Positions 20,524 through 31,140 of a stretch of 64,000 bases of DNA are shown here, in pieces. Origin of the DNA: Plectrocnemia conspersa (taxonomy: Eukaryota > Arthropoda > Insecta > Trichoptera > Polycentropodidae); assembly GCA_009617715.1 (NCBI GenBank), contig VTFK01000074.1, forward strand, positions 496,001 through 560,000. Reading direction: 5' to 3'. The position numbers and the translations under genes were made by a program. The number at the start of each line of letters is the position of its first letter. Position 1 is the stretch's first letter. The notes beneath the pieces were generated by a model. That model was given only the letters and a program-made list of their open reading frames with translations, did not search any database and was not told where the DNA came from.

Positions 20524-23282
20524 TAGAGAAGAAGGAAAACATTGGATTAATTAGAATATTTATACTTGCACCGTAAGCAAATAAATGTACATATGATTCA
20601 ATCTATCAGTACTTTAATGGAGTGCCAACTTTAAATTAAAGAATGTTGAGACAACAAAATATTATTTAGTAAATTAAATTAACTTAAGCCATAAAGGTTT
20701 GTTCAAGTAGGAATATTTTTAAGTAATTTAGCAGAAAATCCTAAACGAGATAAAGATTTTTCTCACGCAAGTGTTTTGTTTACCAGTTTCTAGAACCTAA
20801 ATTGTGGCTATTTGTATATTTTAGTTTCTTCAGCTACTTCAACAGCATTTTTCTCATTTAGCATAAGATCTGTTATGAGAAATCAATAACTCTATGACAT
20901 CTTCAACATTAACATGATTAATTAACATTTCTAGATCTGTGAGTTTTAACTAAATAAGTACTGACAAAGCTCATTCCATAATCATGACATCAAAGACAGT
21001 GGCTATGAAATATATAGTAATACAATATATAAATCAGAATGTATATCTTTCATGGAAAACATTTGCTAGATTATAGTTAAATGCAATCTGAATATTCGCC
21101 CGTATTTTAACGATTCGTTATTCAAATATTTGTCCTACTATAAAAATAGAAGAGAGCAGAATATTTAAATAAAATGAAATATTCACTAAAAACCGATCAA
21201 CTAGTGAATTATGCATATCACAACATTTTTCTTTCGCGTAGCCCTGCATTATCTACAGCCTAATTGCTCCCATTTTTTGTTTTGCGAAATTCACCTTCTT
21301 GTTATTTATAACAGACAACTGATACCCAACAAAATAATGAATAAAAAAAAACACTTAATTCCCGAAATTTCAGAAATTACTCATATTTCTGAGTTAATAT
21401 TGTTCACATGTAAACTTAATCGCTGGTAATGAATTTTATGTATCTTTTAAATCAATATGAATAAGGTTTAATTTAAAGTACGTCTAAAGTAATTTATTAT
21501 GGAAATATTTTTGAGCATCCCCTGTTGAAGTACTTTTGATGGCAGGTATAGTTAATGCTCTATTATTTATTAAATTAGAATAAATGGTCTTGATACTATT
21601 TTTATAATACAAAATTATGTGTGTATTAAACCGTATTTTTCGATTCGTCATAAAGACATTCTATATTTGTATCAACTATTAATTACTGTATTTTTTCAAT
21701 GTAATTCGTTAAATAGATATTAAGATATTATGATAAAAATGTCAGCTCGTCTAATGAATCGGCAATGAGTTGAGCCAAAAATACTAGATGAACGTCAGGA
21801 GCCAATCGATTTATTTATATTGTTTTTACTAACTATACAGATATTTTTTTATAGAACAAGAATTAAAAGACTTCTGCTAATAATAAAATTTCCAATATGA
21901 CTTGGATTATTTAGCAAAAAATTGTGTTTAAAAATAATTTTGCGACAATGCATTTGACATCTATTAAAACGGTAAACATTATCGTTTTATAACCATAACA
22001 AACCGAATTCTGAAATTATCACATTTCAACAAAAAATTATGTCCGTCAAACACTTTATAAGCTGAAAACTTTTAACTATGTTAATAGTAACAATCTTTAA
22101 ATTATCAGGTATTTTTCCTTCGAAGAATGCTTTATTTACTAAATAATTTAATTTAGTGCCTAGAAATTCCCATCTTTCTTTAATTATATTTACATCCAAT
22201 TCATCAGTACTAGTTCATTTTTTTATCGAACTGAAGTATTGTTTTCACAATCTCTTCTATACTCTCAAATGTATCATATGATGTTCTTTATGTATATATA
22301 TATTTCCATCAATTTCCATATTAATTATGTCGATTCTCTGAATGGAATTAATTTTTTTTTTTTTGTTTTCGACATCTTATTTCGGTCATTTTATATTTCA
22401 TCTATCGACATTTCATAACATTGCTTTGATTGCCATATTACTACATAACATGTATGTTTTTTTATTTTTCATTAAATACTTTATATAATATTTTACATGT
22501 TTTGTTTTAATTATTTAAAATAATTTAGCCTTAACATATAATTTGTCGCCTTAAAATTAGACCGAGACATGAATTGTTTATGTTGCGTTAAAGTAGCACA
22601 AAACAAACTTCGTAACAACTGATGCAGCACCCACTTTTTAAGCTTTTTTGATCCAAGCTGTTTTAAATGGTCCAGAACTTCCGTGTAAGTTCTCGAATCG
22701 TTATACACAATTCCAACTCAATTAACGCCGTCAGTTGATCATTATCAACTGAATAAGGACACCACCACCACCGTTATTTATCTATAAATATTTTTGACCC
22801 AGTCCCTGTATTACCTAAGAACATCATCATTTCAAAAGAAAAAAAGCACTCAAAATATTTTACATTAAAAACATAGAATCGAGCTCAAGTATCAATGCAT
22901 GTAATCTTGTTAGATAAAATATCTTAAATCTGTGCGAAATATTTGTAAAAATGCTATCTTTGCTTTTGAACTCCTCATATTACATATGGCGATAGCTTTA
23001 GGTTAATCGGTGAAAATTATATATGCGGAAGAGGAAAATGCCGGAAATCGATCGCAGGTGATTCTCAGGTTATCTCCAGCAAGGTTTATGCAACGTCATA
23101 GATACCGTGCGTCGGTATTTTGATTATTGTTAGAAAAATTATATTTTTTGAAGGCGACGCACGTTGAACGCAATATAAGTGGGCGACCGGGGCGCTAAAT
23201 ATAGGCGACCGTGAGTAAAACGCGCGTGTAAATCAACGCATCGCACCGTTGAATCGTTCATGACAATGGAAAATAGACTTAC
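20524..23282 (-). other. Probable 5'UTR intron of SRRM2
   Basis: Between the acceptor before coding exon 1 and the donor at 23282 I see only AT-rich sequence and the mariner remnant. No other host coding was recognised. Intron status depends on the 5'UTR exon assignment. Confidence 0.4.
22525..22745 (-). mobile_element. Mariner-like transposase remnant (N-terminal part)
   Basis: On the minus strand from about 22740, the sequence translates to DQLTALIELELCITIREL, then after a frameshift VLDHLKQLGSKKLKKWVLHQL. These align in order with the helix-turn-helix half of mariner transposases such as that in SETMAR (…RHLKQIGKVKKLDKWVPHEL). A degraded LFCATLTQHKQF follows. No DDE core and no terminal repeats were found. 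It is an old fragment upstream of SRRM2 coding exon 1, within or near the 5'UTR intron. Confidence 0.65.
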
Positions 23283-23400
23283 GTTTAGAGCATTATTGTC
23301 GGTCGAAGTGAGGCGGCCATATCAGCCTCTGCGGCGATACACAACTGACATTTTTAATCCCGACGCGCGGCCTTAATCGCTCGAACTTCGTCCATAGCGC
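23283..23400 (-). promoter_or_regulatory. Probable SRRM2 first (5'UTR) exon and promoter region
   Basis: The coding exon at 20513 needs an upstream non-coding exon. Here a strong minus-strand donor, AAAC|gtaagt at 23283/23282, closes a CpG-rich stretch inside otherwise AT-rich sequence. That is what an insect promoter with a first exon often looks like. The surrounding 23030-23400 region is also CpG-rich, and a perfect cAMP-response-type palindrome TGACGTCA lies upstream at 23539-23546. The start site is not determined. It is an inference that this exon belongs to SRRM2. Confidence 0.42.
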
Positions 23401-23538
23401 TTACGAGTGAATTATCGAACAATTGATTTAAATGTCGAGAGACTAAAATATTTTTAATCGAGTGTACAACGAGACCATGATATGTTCTTTTGTCACTGTT
23501 TATGCACGCACACAAATGCATTTTCTACTCAAACTCGA

Positions 23539-23546
23539 TGACGTCA
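23539..23546. promoter_or_regulatory. CRE palindrome TGACGTCA near the probable SRRM2 promoter
   Basis: A perfect 8-bp CREB/ATF-type palindrome lies about 140-250 bases upstream of the inferred first exon. Others are at 31310-31317 and 58306-58313, with no gene recognised nearby. Function is inferred from the motif only. Confidence 0.3.
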
Positions 23547-24013
23547 GCACGCGCTGTTTTTCAAACGTTCGCAATAGACATAATATTTTATTTTACATTT
23601 TTTTATACAAAAAATATTATTAAACAATAAATAATAAAAGCACATCTACAAAAATTAAACCAAAAAACATACATATATTAACATATAAAAATAATAAATT
23701 TTAAAAATCTAAATACCTAGCAATCCGGACATTTTATTACTTTATGCATTTGACACAGCTCGATGGCAAGCAAAGCACACAAACATGTCACAGAAGTAAA
23801 CGTTTTTCTTTTTGGAATTACTTCAGTCGGAGCCGTGTATTTAGGATCCTAATGATAAAGAGCACAATGATTAAAAGAAGGTCCACAACGTCTCGGTACA
23901 AATCTAGCAAATTAACAAAATTCCGATAGAGAAATTAAGGGGGGGGTAAAGATTCTCTATTTGCCACATACAGGGGATACAATAAAATGGCGCTTGAATC
24001 TGGCACTAGAGTG

Positions 24014-24345
24014 ATCGGTGAATTGCAATTATCTACCGTCTTTTTTTTTTTCATTTGTTTTATTTTTTTGTTTTAAAAACACGCATATACTTATTATACG
24101 CAAGAACGCACAAAACAGTGAACGTCATTCATTACGGGGAGCACGCGCGCGTATGTGGTCCACGCGAAGTTGCATGAATGTGTGGTAACACTACTCGGAC
24201 TTCGCACGACTTCGGCTATTTTTACCTCGGGTAACTTCGCAAGTAGTGTAGTTCTAGCTTTACAAGAACAAAAATTACAAGTACGTCTTCGTCCAATATT
24301 ACGAGTACTACTGGGCAAAGACGATGTAGGTAGGACCTTCGGGTG
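24014..24345 (+). repeat. Dispersed GC-rich repeat related to 35585-35794
   Basis: The first 150 bases (cggtgaattgcaat, a T-rich tract, gttttaaaaacacgc, tataatacgc-like text and gcacgcgcgcgtatg) match 35585-35705 in order and orientation, with moderate divergence. Later words such as gacttcgg and aactt also recur. Open frames on both strands here show no recognisable protein. Confidence 0.5.
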
Positions 24346-24850
24346 CAAAAGTCTTCACAAATAATTATATTACTGACATTTGTGATTTATGCAAATAAAC
24401 GTACTCCTGTCGTTCAATTACACCTTTTTTAAAGAAATCTACCGATTGTAGGCGTATGACAAGCTTTTGACGGATTTAATCATTGAATCGCCACAAAAAA
24501 TATTTATGGATTATTTATGGATATTATAGGCATTGAACGCCATAATAGCAACAAGCTTCATAAATATTCTGAATGGCCACCGGCTAGTCGCCCCTACGCA
24601 AGAATATTAACAAAAAAATACCAAGGAGTTTCAAGAATTTATAGGTAAAAATGTGTTATTTTTTATAAAAGTCTAAGAAATAATATAACAATACTATAGA
24701 CAAGTAATCATTTATTTTAGCAAGGATCATAAAACGTAAATTTAACTTATTTAAACATAAAAGCTTTTATAGAATTATTTGGCTGGCAAAAACTAGCATT
24801 TACTGTAAATCTATATATTGTATATATTATAATACTCAAAATTCCAATAC

Positions 24851-25075
24851 TAAGGTGACCAGACTTTGAAAATATTAAAGGAGGACAAAAATAAAAAAGA
24901 CATATTGAACATTTTTTTTCGAGGAGGATAAAGGAGGGCGGATTGCTGCGGGAACTAAAAATGTCCTTTTAGAAATTTTAAATTTTGGTCAAATGGCATC
25001 TTGGAATTTTTTAAGAACAAATTTATAAGGGGACTAAAAAAAAGATATTTTAGAATTTTTTGCTTAATCTCGTCT
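24851..25075 (+). repeat. Decayed repeat with taaggtgaccagac end, related to 11210-11475
   Basis: Starts with taaggtgaccagac, then aggaggacaaaa. It holds repeated units with cgaggaggataaa, attgctgcgggaactaaaaa and ggcatcttggaattttt, the same phrases as in 11210-11475. A similar terminal motif in the other orientation (ggtcacctta) is at 54127-54136. Probably a non-autonomous DNA element with internal tandem repeats. Confidence 0.5.
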
Positions 25076-25508
25076 TAATGTGTCAATCTGCTTTATATAT
25101 ATATACATCTTTTTTTAATCATCAAATATTCCCAATTTTCCCTTCACCGTCTATTCCATTGGAATAAACCGAGGTTTTTTCCACCAGCACATACCTAATT
25201 GGGTTTTGACATGGTTGGATGAAGGATAGACTACGTATTGTCAAATATGTAAAAAGACTAAAAGCTATTCAATTATATTATAAAGTTTACATACAAATTA
25301 AACAAATTTTATTTTATCAAAATATATTTGCAATATTGCATAATAAAGCGTATATAAGTTGTTATTAAAATATAATATTTGTATTTTTAATCAGTGTTGG
25401 GTATCAAGTATAATGCAATCAAGTGACGTTTATGACATTTGGGCGACTGGCAACACTATACAGTGATTTATCGTCGGAAACCGGTTGTTTTCCTGATCCT
25501 CGATAAAA

Positions 25509-26150
25509 ATGGTGAAAAAACAGGAATTGAACGGCTACGAAGAGTTCTGCGCTTTCGTTGATGGACTACCCAAAACTCTACCTTCTTCTTATTATTTCTT
25601 ATTCACTGGAAGTAAATTACCGAACGGAGAGAGTTGGTGTGAAGATTGTGTTGATGGTAAGGAAATAATTTACTATTATCATGTTTTTGTAATAAATTGT
25701 TGTTATACAGTATAAAACATTTTCACCTAAGTAACAGCTTACTATTAAAACGACAATTGTTCTTATCGTTATATAAATTTGATAAGAATACATTTGTACT
25801 TTGATCTCATAAAATTAACAATGCAATATTTCTTCAGCGCATCCAGTAATACACGATGCTTTGACATCGGCTCCTAAAGATGCTACCTTTGTAGAAGTAA
25901 CCGTCGGGAATCGCGAAGTGTATGTAATATTATTTTGTTAATTTCTTAAAATGTTTTAAAACTAGTAATATATGTGTTTAATTTCAGGTGGAAAGATCGT
26001 AATTGCCTCTTTCGCAAAGATTATCGAACAAAACTTATGGTCATTCCGACGCTGATAAGGTGGACATGCCCCCAAAAACTCGAAGGTGTAATGTGTGCTA
26101 AGAAAGAATTGGTTGAAATGATGTTCTCTGAAGAATACGACAATGAATAA
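25509..26150 (+). CDS. TXNDC17: Thioredoxin domain-containing protein 17 (TRP14), three exons, complete
   Basis: Family role (known): TRP14 is a small cytosolic thioredoxin-like oxidoreductase that reduces disulfides, including cystine and dynein light chain, and is itself reduced by thioredoxin reductase. Seen here: exons 25509-25656, 25838-25919 and 25988-26150, with donors G|gtaagg and GT|gtatgt and acceptors ttcttcag and aatttcag. They join into 130 codons ending at TAA 26150; the human protein has 123 aa. Residues 31-47 read LFTGSKLPNGESWCEDC, matching the family FTGSK...WCPDC motif. Active-site cysteines are Cys44 and Cys47; the usual proline between them is Glu45. Residues 78-86 (WKDRNCLFR) and the cis-proline at 97 (VIPTLIRW) match the family, as does the end VEMMFSEE. 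The start was chosen because it gives the expected length and is preceded by AAAA. It lies divergently from SRRM2. No canonical AATAAA was noticed just downstream. Confidence 0.95.
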
Positions 26151-26299
26151 TTTAAATGCTTATTATTTTTTGTATATAATTATCAAACAATATATATTTA
26201 TATAATATACACATATTTTAAAATTATATCTTGTGTTGGAAAAATCTTTATTTATTTTCAATTACACTAAAACCATAGAGAAACCTAAGACTAGTGTAC

Positions 26300-26893
26300 G
26301 ATGCACTAGTCGTCGTACGTATTTCTGAATGAATTAGCCATACGACGGCTGGTCATCGTAATATGACTTTTAGTTTATATATTTACAACTAAAAATTATC
26401 ATGGTCCTATATTTACTCGCAATGAGTGTTATTGTTGCTCTAGTGTGAATGTTTTTGAAGCAGAATACGACGGCTGGTTGTCGTGTCATAATGGCATTTT
26501 ATATATTGAAAAATTTGTTCATTGTAAATGTTTCTTTTCAGTAGTAAAAAAATTAAAAGCAATAAAATGGTGCAGAATGGTTTTATTTTTATTTAATTAC
26601 ACAAAAGTAAGTAAATACACAAAACTTTTAAGTATGTAGTTTTATCAAAATATAAATAAAAAAGTAGCTAATGAAGCAGCGGAGTGACTAGAGTTCTGGT
26701 CAGATAAGTCAATACCTGTTTTTCCTGCATTATAGTCTAACTAACATGAGGACATCCCGTTTATCTTTCCATTTAGTTACAACAATTCCCTTTTCATTTT
26801 AAGAGATTTCCAATTGCATCATACAATATGCACATGTGACGGCCCCTTGATAATCATTATTCCTTATCAGGCCAAATGACGGCCGGTAGTCAT
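26300..26893. repeat. Cluster of short hairpins sharing acgacggctggt
   Basis: Three short palindromic words share one centre: tacgacggctggtcatcgta (26341-26360), tacgacggctggttgtcgtg (26466-26485) and atgacggccggtagtcat (26876-26893). A further palindromic word around tacgatgcactagtcgtcgt lies near 26297-26316. The first two are followed by similar sequence, so at least part is a direct duplication about 125 bases apart. Confidence 0.5.
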
Positions 26894-28299
26894 ATAAATA
26901 TTTTTAATTAAACGACTATATATTTATTAAATTAAATATTATATATCAAATCCTGTATTCAAAATTCTTACAAAATAATAAATTACCATGTTACTTACTT
27001 TGGCCTCCATATTTTAGAACAATCAATGTACGCATGGCAGTTAGTGCTAAAATTTTATTTTTGCGCTTAGCCAAAGCCTCTTGGTTGCTGTTAATATTTT
27101 CAATTGGACATTGCAAAGTATATTTTATTTGTATATATGTACATATATATTTATTTATTTAAATTAAATTTTAATTATCGTAACCTAACAGATTACCCCA
27201 ATGGGTCACAATGGTAGAAAACAATAATTGTATTATTTCAATATATATATATAAATATATGTTTATTTTTTTAAATCTCGGTATTCATTTCCAGCCAAAT
27301 ATAGAATAAAAGTAAGTGAATATGTATAATTAAAATAAAGCTCCTCGTAGCTGACATTAAACAGTTCAATGTGCAATACCAGCATATTAATGAGCCGGAT
27401 GCCCACAACCATAGGCGAGTCGGCAAGTGCGAACGTCCTAGCCCCAACGGCAAGTAGAAGTAAGTTGGCTTAGTTTATATTTCGAACTTAACCTAATGTA
27501 AGTTCTAAAACTATAATTTGTTTTAGAACTTTTAGTAAGTTTGGGTTTAAACCACGGCTGTGGAGTCGTTTTCAAAAAAAATCATTATAATTTCTAATAA
27601 TAGTTTGCATCCATTTATATTTATTTTAAACAAAAATATATTTCGCGCATTGTAGGATTAAGCATCCCTGATCATTCTATAAAATATGGTGCTACCATCT
27701 ATCGATATAATATTATAAGCTGTCAGTGAGGACACTGTTTTATCGACACGCTTTCACCCAACTTTCAACAGCACTGTTTATCGTCACATTTCAAAAGGAA
27801 CGATTACAGTTTTGATTATATTTATATTGATTCGTTATTGATTTTACAAATTGTAAACAACGAATTGATGAGATATTTGTTTTATTTAGTTATATTTTAA
27901 AAACACCTGAAATATATTGATAGTTGTTTACATAATATACATTTATTTAATTCCGAAATTTACGATATTTTAATTGGAATTTCATATTGTAAATGCATTA
28001 TTTACGATCGAGAGTAAATGAATGGTCGAAAATCGAAAGGACGCGCTTTGTGCATTCTGGAGCTGCTGCGGGCGCAACAACTAGTTGCTCGTCAGAAGTG
28101 GTCGAGTCGGGACGCCTTATTTGTGCGCCGTGCGTTATATATATTTTTTATTTTTACGCGGGATCTAAAACCATTATTTTTGACCATTACCTTAATTTAA
28201 AATTAAAAAGCTTCCCCCGCTAAATATAAAAATACAAATTAATTTAAAAATAACATAAGAAGTGTTGTTGTTAAAATAAAAATATATTTATATTTTCAG

Positions 28300-28362
28300 G
28301 ACGAGTTTACTAGTGATTTTAAAGTGTTTTTCAATTATAAAACTTGGGATTATTCGTGAATT
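28300..28362 (+). other. Candidate non-coding exon (63 bp between good splice sites)
   Basis: A tatattttcag acceptor (AG at 28298-28299) and a consensus gtaagtatt donor (starting 28363) bracket 63 bases. One frame is open but encodes an unremarkable hydrophobic string. A CpG-richer stretch 28000-28135 lies just upstream. This could be a 5'UTR exon of a gene further right, or chance. Confidence 0.25.
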
Positions 28363-30904
28363 GTAAGTATTTACGTGTATTCATGATTAATATATGCAAA
28401 ATTAAGCAACATGTTCACACACCGGCCAAACCTTGAAAATACAGCCTTATGATCTCATACTTTTATTCATTTTATTATTAGATAAAATGAATCAAATGTA
28501 TGCTATGTGTATTATATATGCTTTTAATTTATAATTAGAAAACTACGGTTCAACTCAAATGTAACGGTAACGTAACTCTACCGATTCGTTAACGGTTATA
28601 ATAAGCCATTCGTGTAAGTGCATGTAATAAAAATGACACTGACAATGCGTATGAAGTATGACTAATTTGCGAGATAGAGATGCTACTAATAGTAATAACC
28701 GATAACTGCAAATATTCCTCGTCGGGTCACAGATTCGTGTCAATTGCGATGACCGAACGCCAAAAGCATTCGATTGCATTTTTAACACCGATTTGGCGGT
28801 TCAGTTTTGATTAATAGCTTCTGACTATTTGTGGATTCGGGACTAAATAGTCTAGTTTTTCTTATTCTTGTAAACAACTACACGTCGAAATCAAAAACAA
28901 GCCAATCGATAAAAATACTCTATTCGCGACGGATACTAACTCTATTTTCATTCGACAATACACATATTGAGACCGCGGTGCTTTATAGATCATAAAAATA
29001 TATATAAAACATCTACAAATACAACGGTAACGACATAAACATTATATTTGTTATTTTATCGTTAAGTATTGCATCATAAAAATGGGCGTAAAAGCTTTGA
29101 TAGTTTTTTTCTAAAGAGCAATTTATCAAAGAACTAGTTAGTTAAGCGATTCAGCCCAAATTGATCACCCGCCAATTTGGAAATGGAAGCGGTTAAGAGC
29201 AATTTTAAAATAATTACTTCAACGTAATCATGCATTAAGCATTTCTTATAATCGTATTATATTATTTTATTTCATTACCTCTGTATGTTTATAACTTACA
29301 ACAAAATGCATAGCTTTATGGTCGGAATGATGATTGAAATATTACAAAACAGAATGTATTGTATGATCGTATTTACTACACATCTCTCGATTTTTTACAT
29401 TTTATCGTTTATAGAACAACAGCTGTACAGGTATTGCGTTATTTATTCAATTTTAAAAAAATATCTAACCATATTTTTATGAAGGGAAAGAAAATGAAAA
29501 ATCTATTTTCAGTATATGGCATAACACATTTTTGCAATTATTTATATATTTGGTTCCAATAGAAAAGTGTAGTTAAAATATTTTCCATTTGCTAAGAAAC
29601 GGCACCGACAATCCGTCAATAAAAGGCGATTTTCAGCTGTTAACTCCAGAGAGTCGCGATTGCGTCTCTTATTTTTACCGTTTTGGTCATAACATCGACG
29701 CTCGAAAACGTTTCCCTAATATAAGCTATCTAAATTTTAAACGAGCTTGCTAGACACAAACATATTTTCGACGATAGCTACGAGGAGATGAAACAATTGA
29801 TTTGGGATTGTGCATATCACTTTTATGTATGTTATGTTTTTCACGGTTTTAGCTCTTATGCAGGCTTAAGATTTCAAGTAGAATAACCTTTGACAAATTA
29901 ATAATGAAGTTTATTTATTTTAATACAGTAAATATATTGTTTGTATTATATTTCAATACATTGAGATGCCTTTATAAATGTTTTAGTGGGAACCCTGATC
30001 GGAAATGAGAACCACTAGGTTAATGCCACTCTCTTCTTCCTTTCTTTGATGCAACTGTATTTCGATGCCAAGAAGTAACGCAACATTGTTAAAATTAAAT
30101 TTAGATGTGACTGTCTTTTTCACAATAATGAGTCGAAAACAATCATCCACATATACAAGCATATGCAAGCGAAGACACATTATTATGTCACGATGACTTC
30201 ATCGCGTTATATTTTCCTGTCGAGGATCTCTAAAATAAACTTTGAATCACCACCGTTCGCCGGAATTGTATACAACGTGTAACTTTTTACAATTTCCTCT
30301 TACGCGACCTAATTCGAATACATAGTTAATTTACTATTTTTTAAGTGCTCATCATTATAAAGAAAAAGGCTATTCGTTTCGGTAGATTTGCTTTCGAGGG
30401 AAGACCAATATCCTGAATGAAATCACTCACGTATGCCAAACAATCGGTCGTAAAATGTCCATACATTTCAATCGAGCCGTGATCGATCACCGTCTGGCCG
30501 ATAAGGCAGAACTTTCGTGAGAACCAGACCGCAGGAAGTCCGACAAAATTAACACAATTTCGTCTCAGAAATATTCACTCATAAAGACGTGCAAAAAGTC
30601 GCAGACGTGTGTTAATTCGGCGAATTGGCTTAATTTGTTCTTTGTACTCAATTTTTATCTTGATTCTGCTACCCATGAAAGGCAATGGTGGAACTATATA
30701 AAGCCTATTTTTAAACGCAAGTAAATATTGACTTGAAATTTATTTTATATCTCCTTCAACCTATCTATTTAGTCATAGGATAACCTGGCACTCGCTCTCA
30801 TTCTAGTCTCTACGAGATTTTGCAATCTACGAAAGTCTGTGGCTATCTAACTATTCTATTTTATTTTATTTTTATTTTTATTAATATTATTTACATAAAA
30901 ATTA

Positions 30905-31140
30905 CCAAAGGGGGGAACCCAAAATAATACAGTTCTGCAACTGCTGGTGGGTCAAACGGAGGTCAACGCATTGCTGGGCACTCCTTGTGGCTTTTTAATT
31001 AAAAAGCTCGGATTATGGGAGACAGTAGCGCAGAGGGATTAACAAGCTCGTTTTCGACCGGAAAGCTAAACTATTTTTAGGTTCGAAGCTCCCTTCGTCG
31101 ACTTCAAAATAGTACCGCCCCCTCCGCGCCGGTTAAAAAT
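30905..31140 (+). repeat. tRNA-derived SINE-like sequence
   Basis: A perfect pol III A-box (TAGCGCAGAGG, 31026-31036) is followed 43 bases later by a near B-box (GGTTCGAAGCT, 31080-31090). The flanking text is more GC-rich than its neighbours. The T-arm and acceptor stem do not pair properly, so it is not a functional tRNA gene. Confidence 0.38.
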
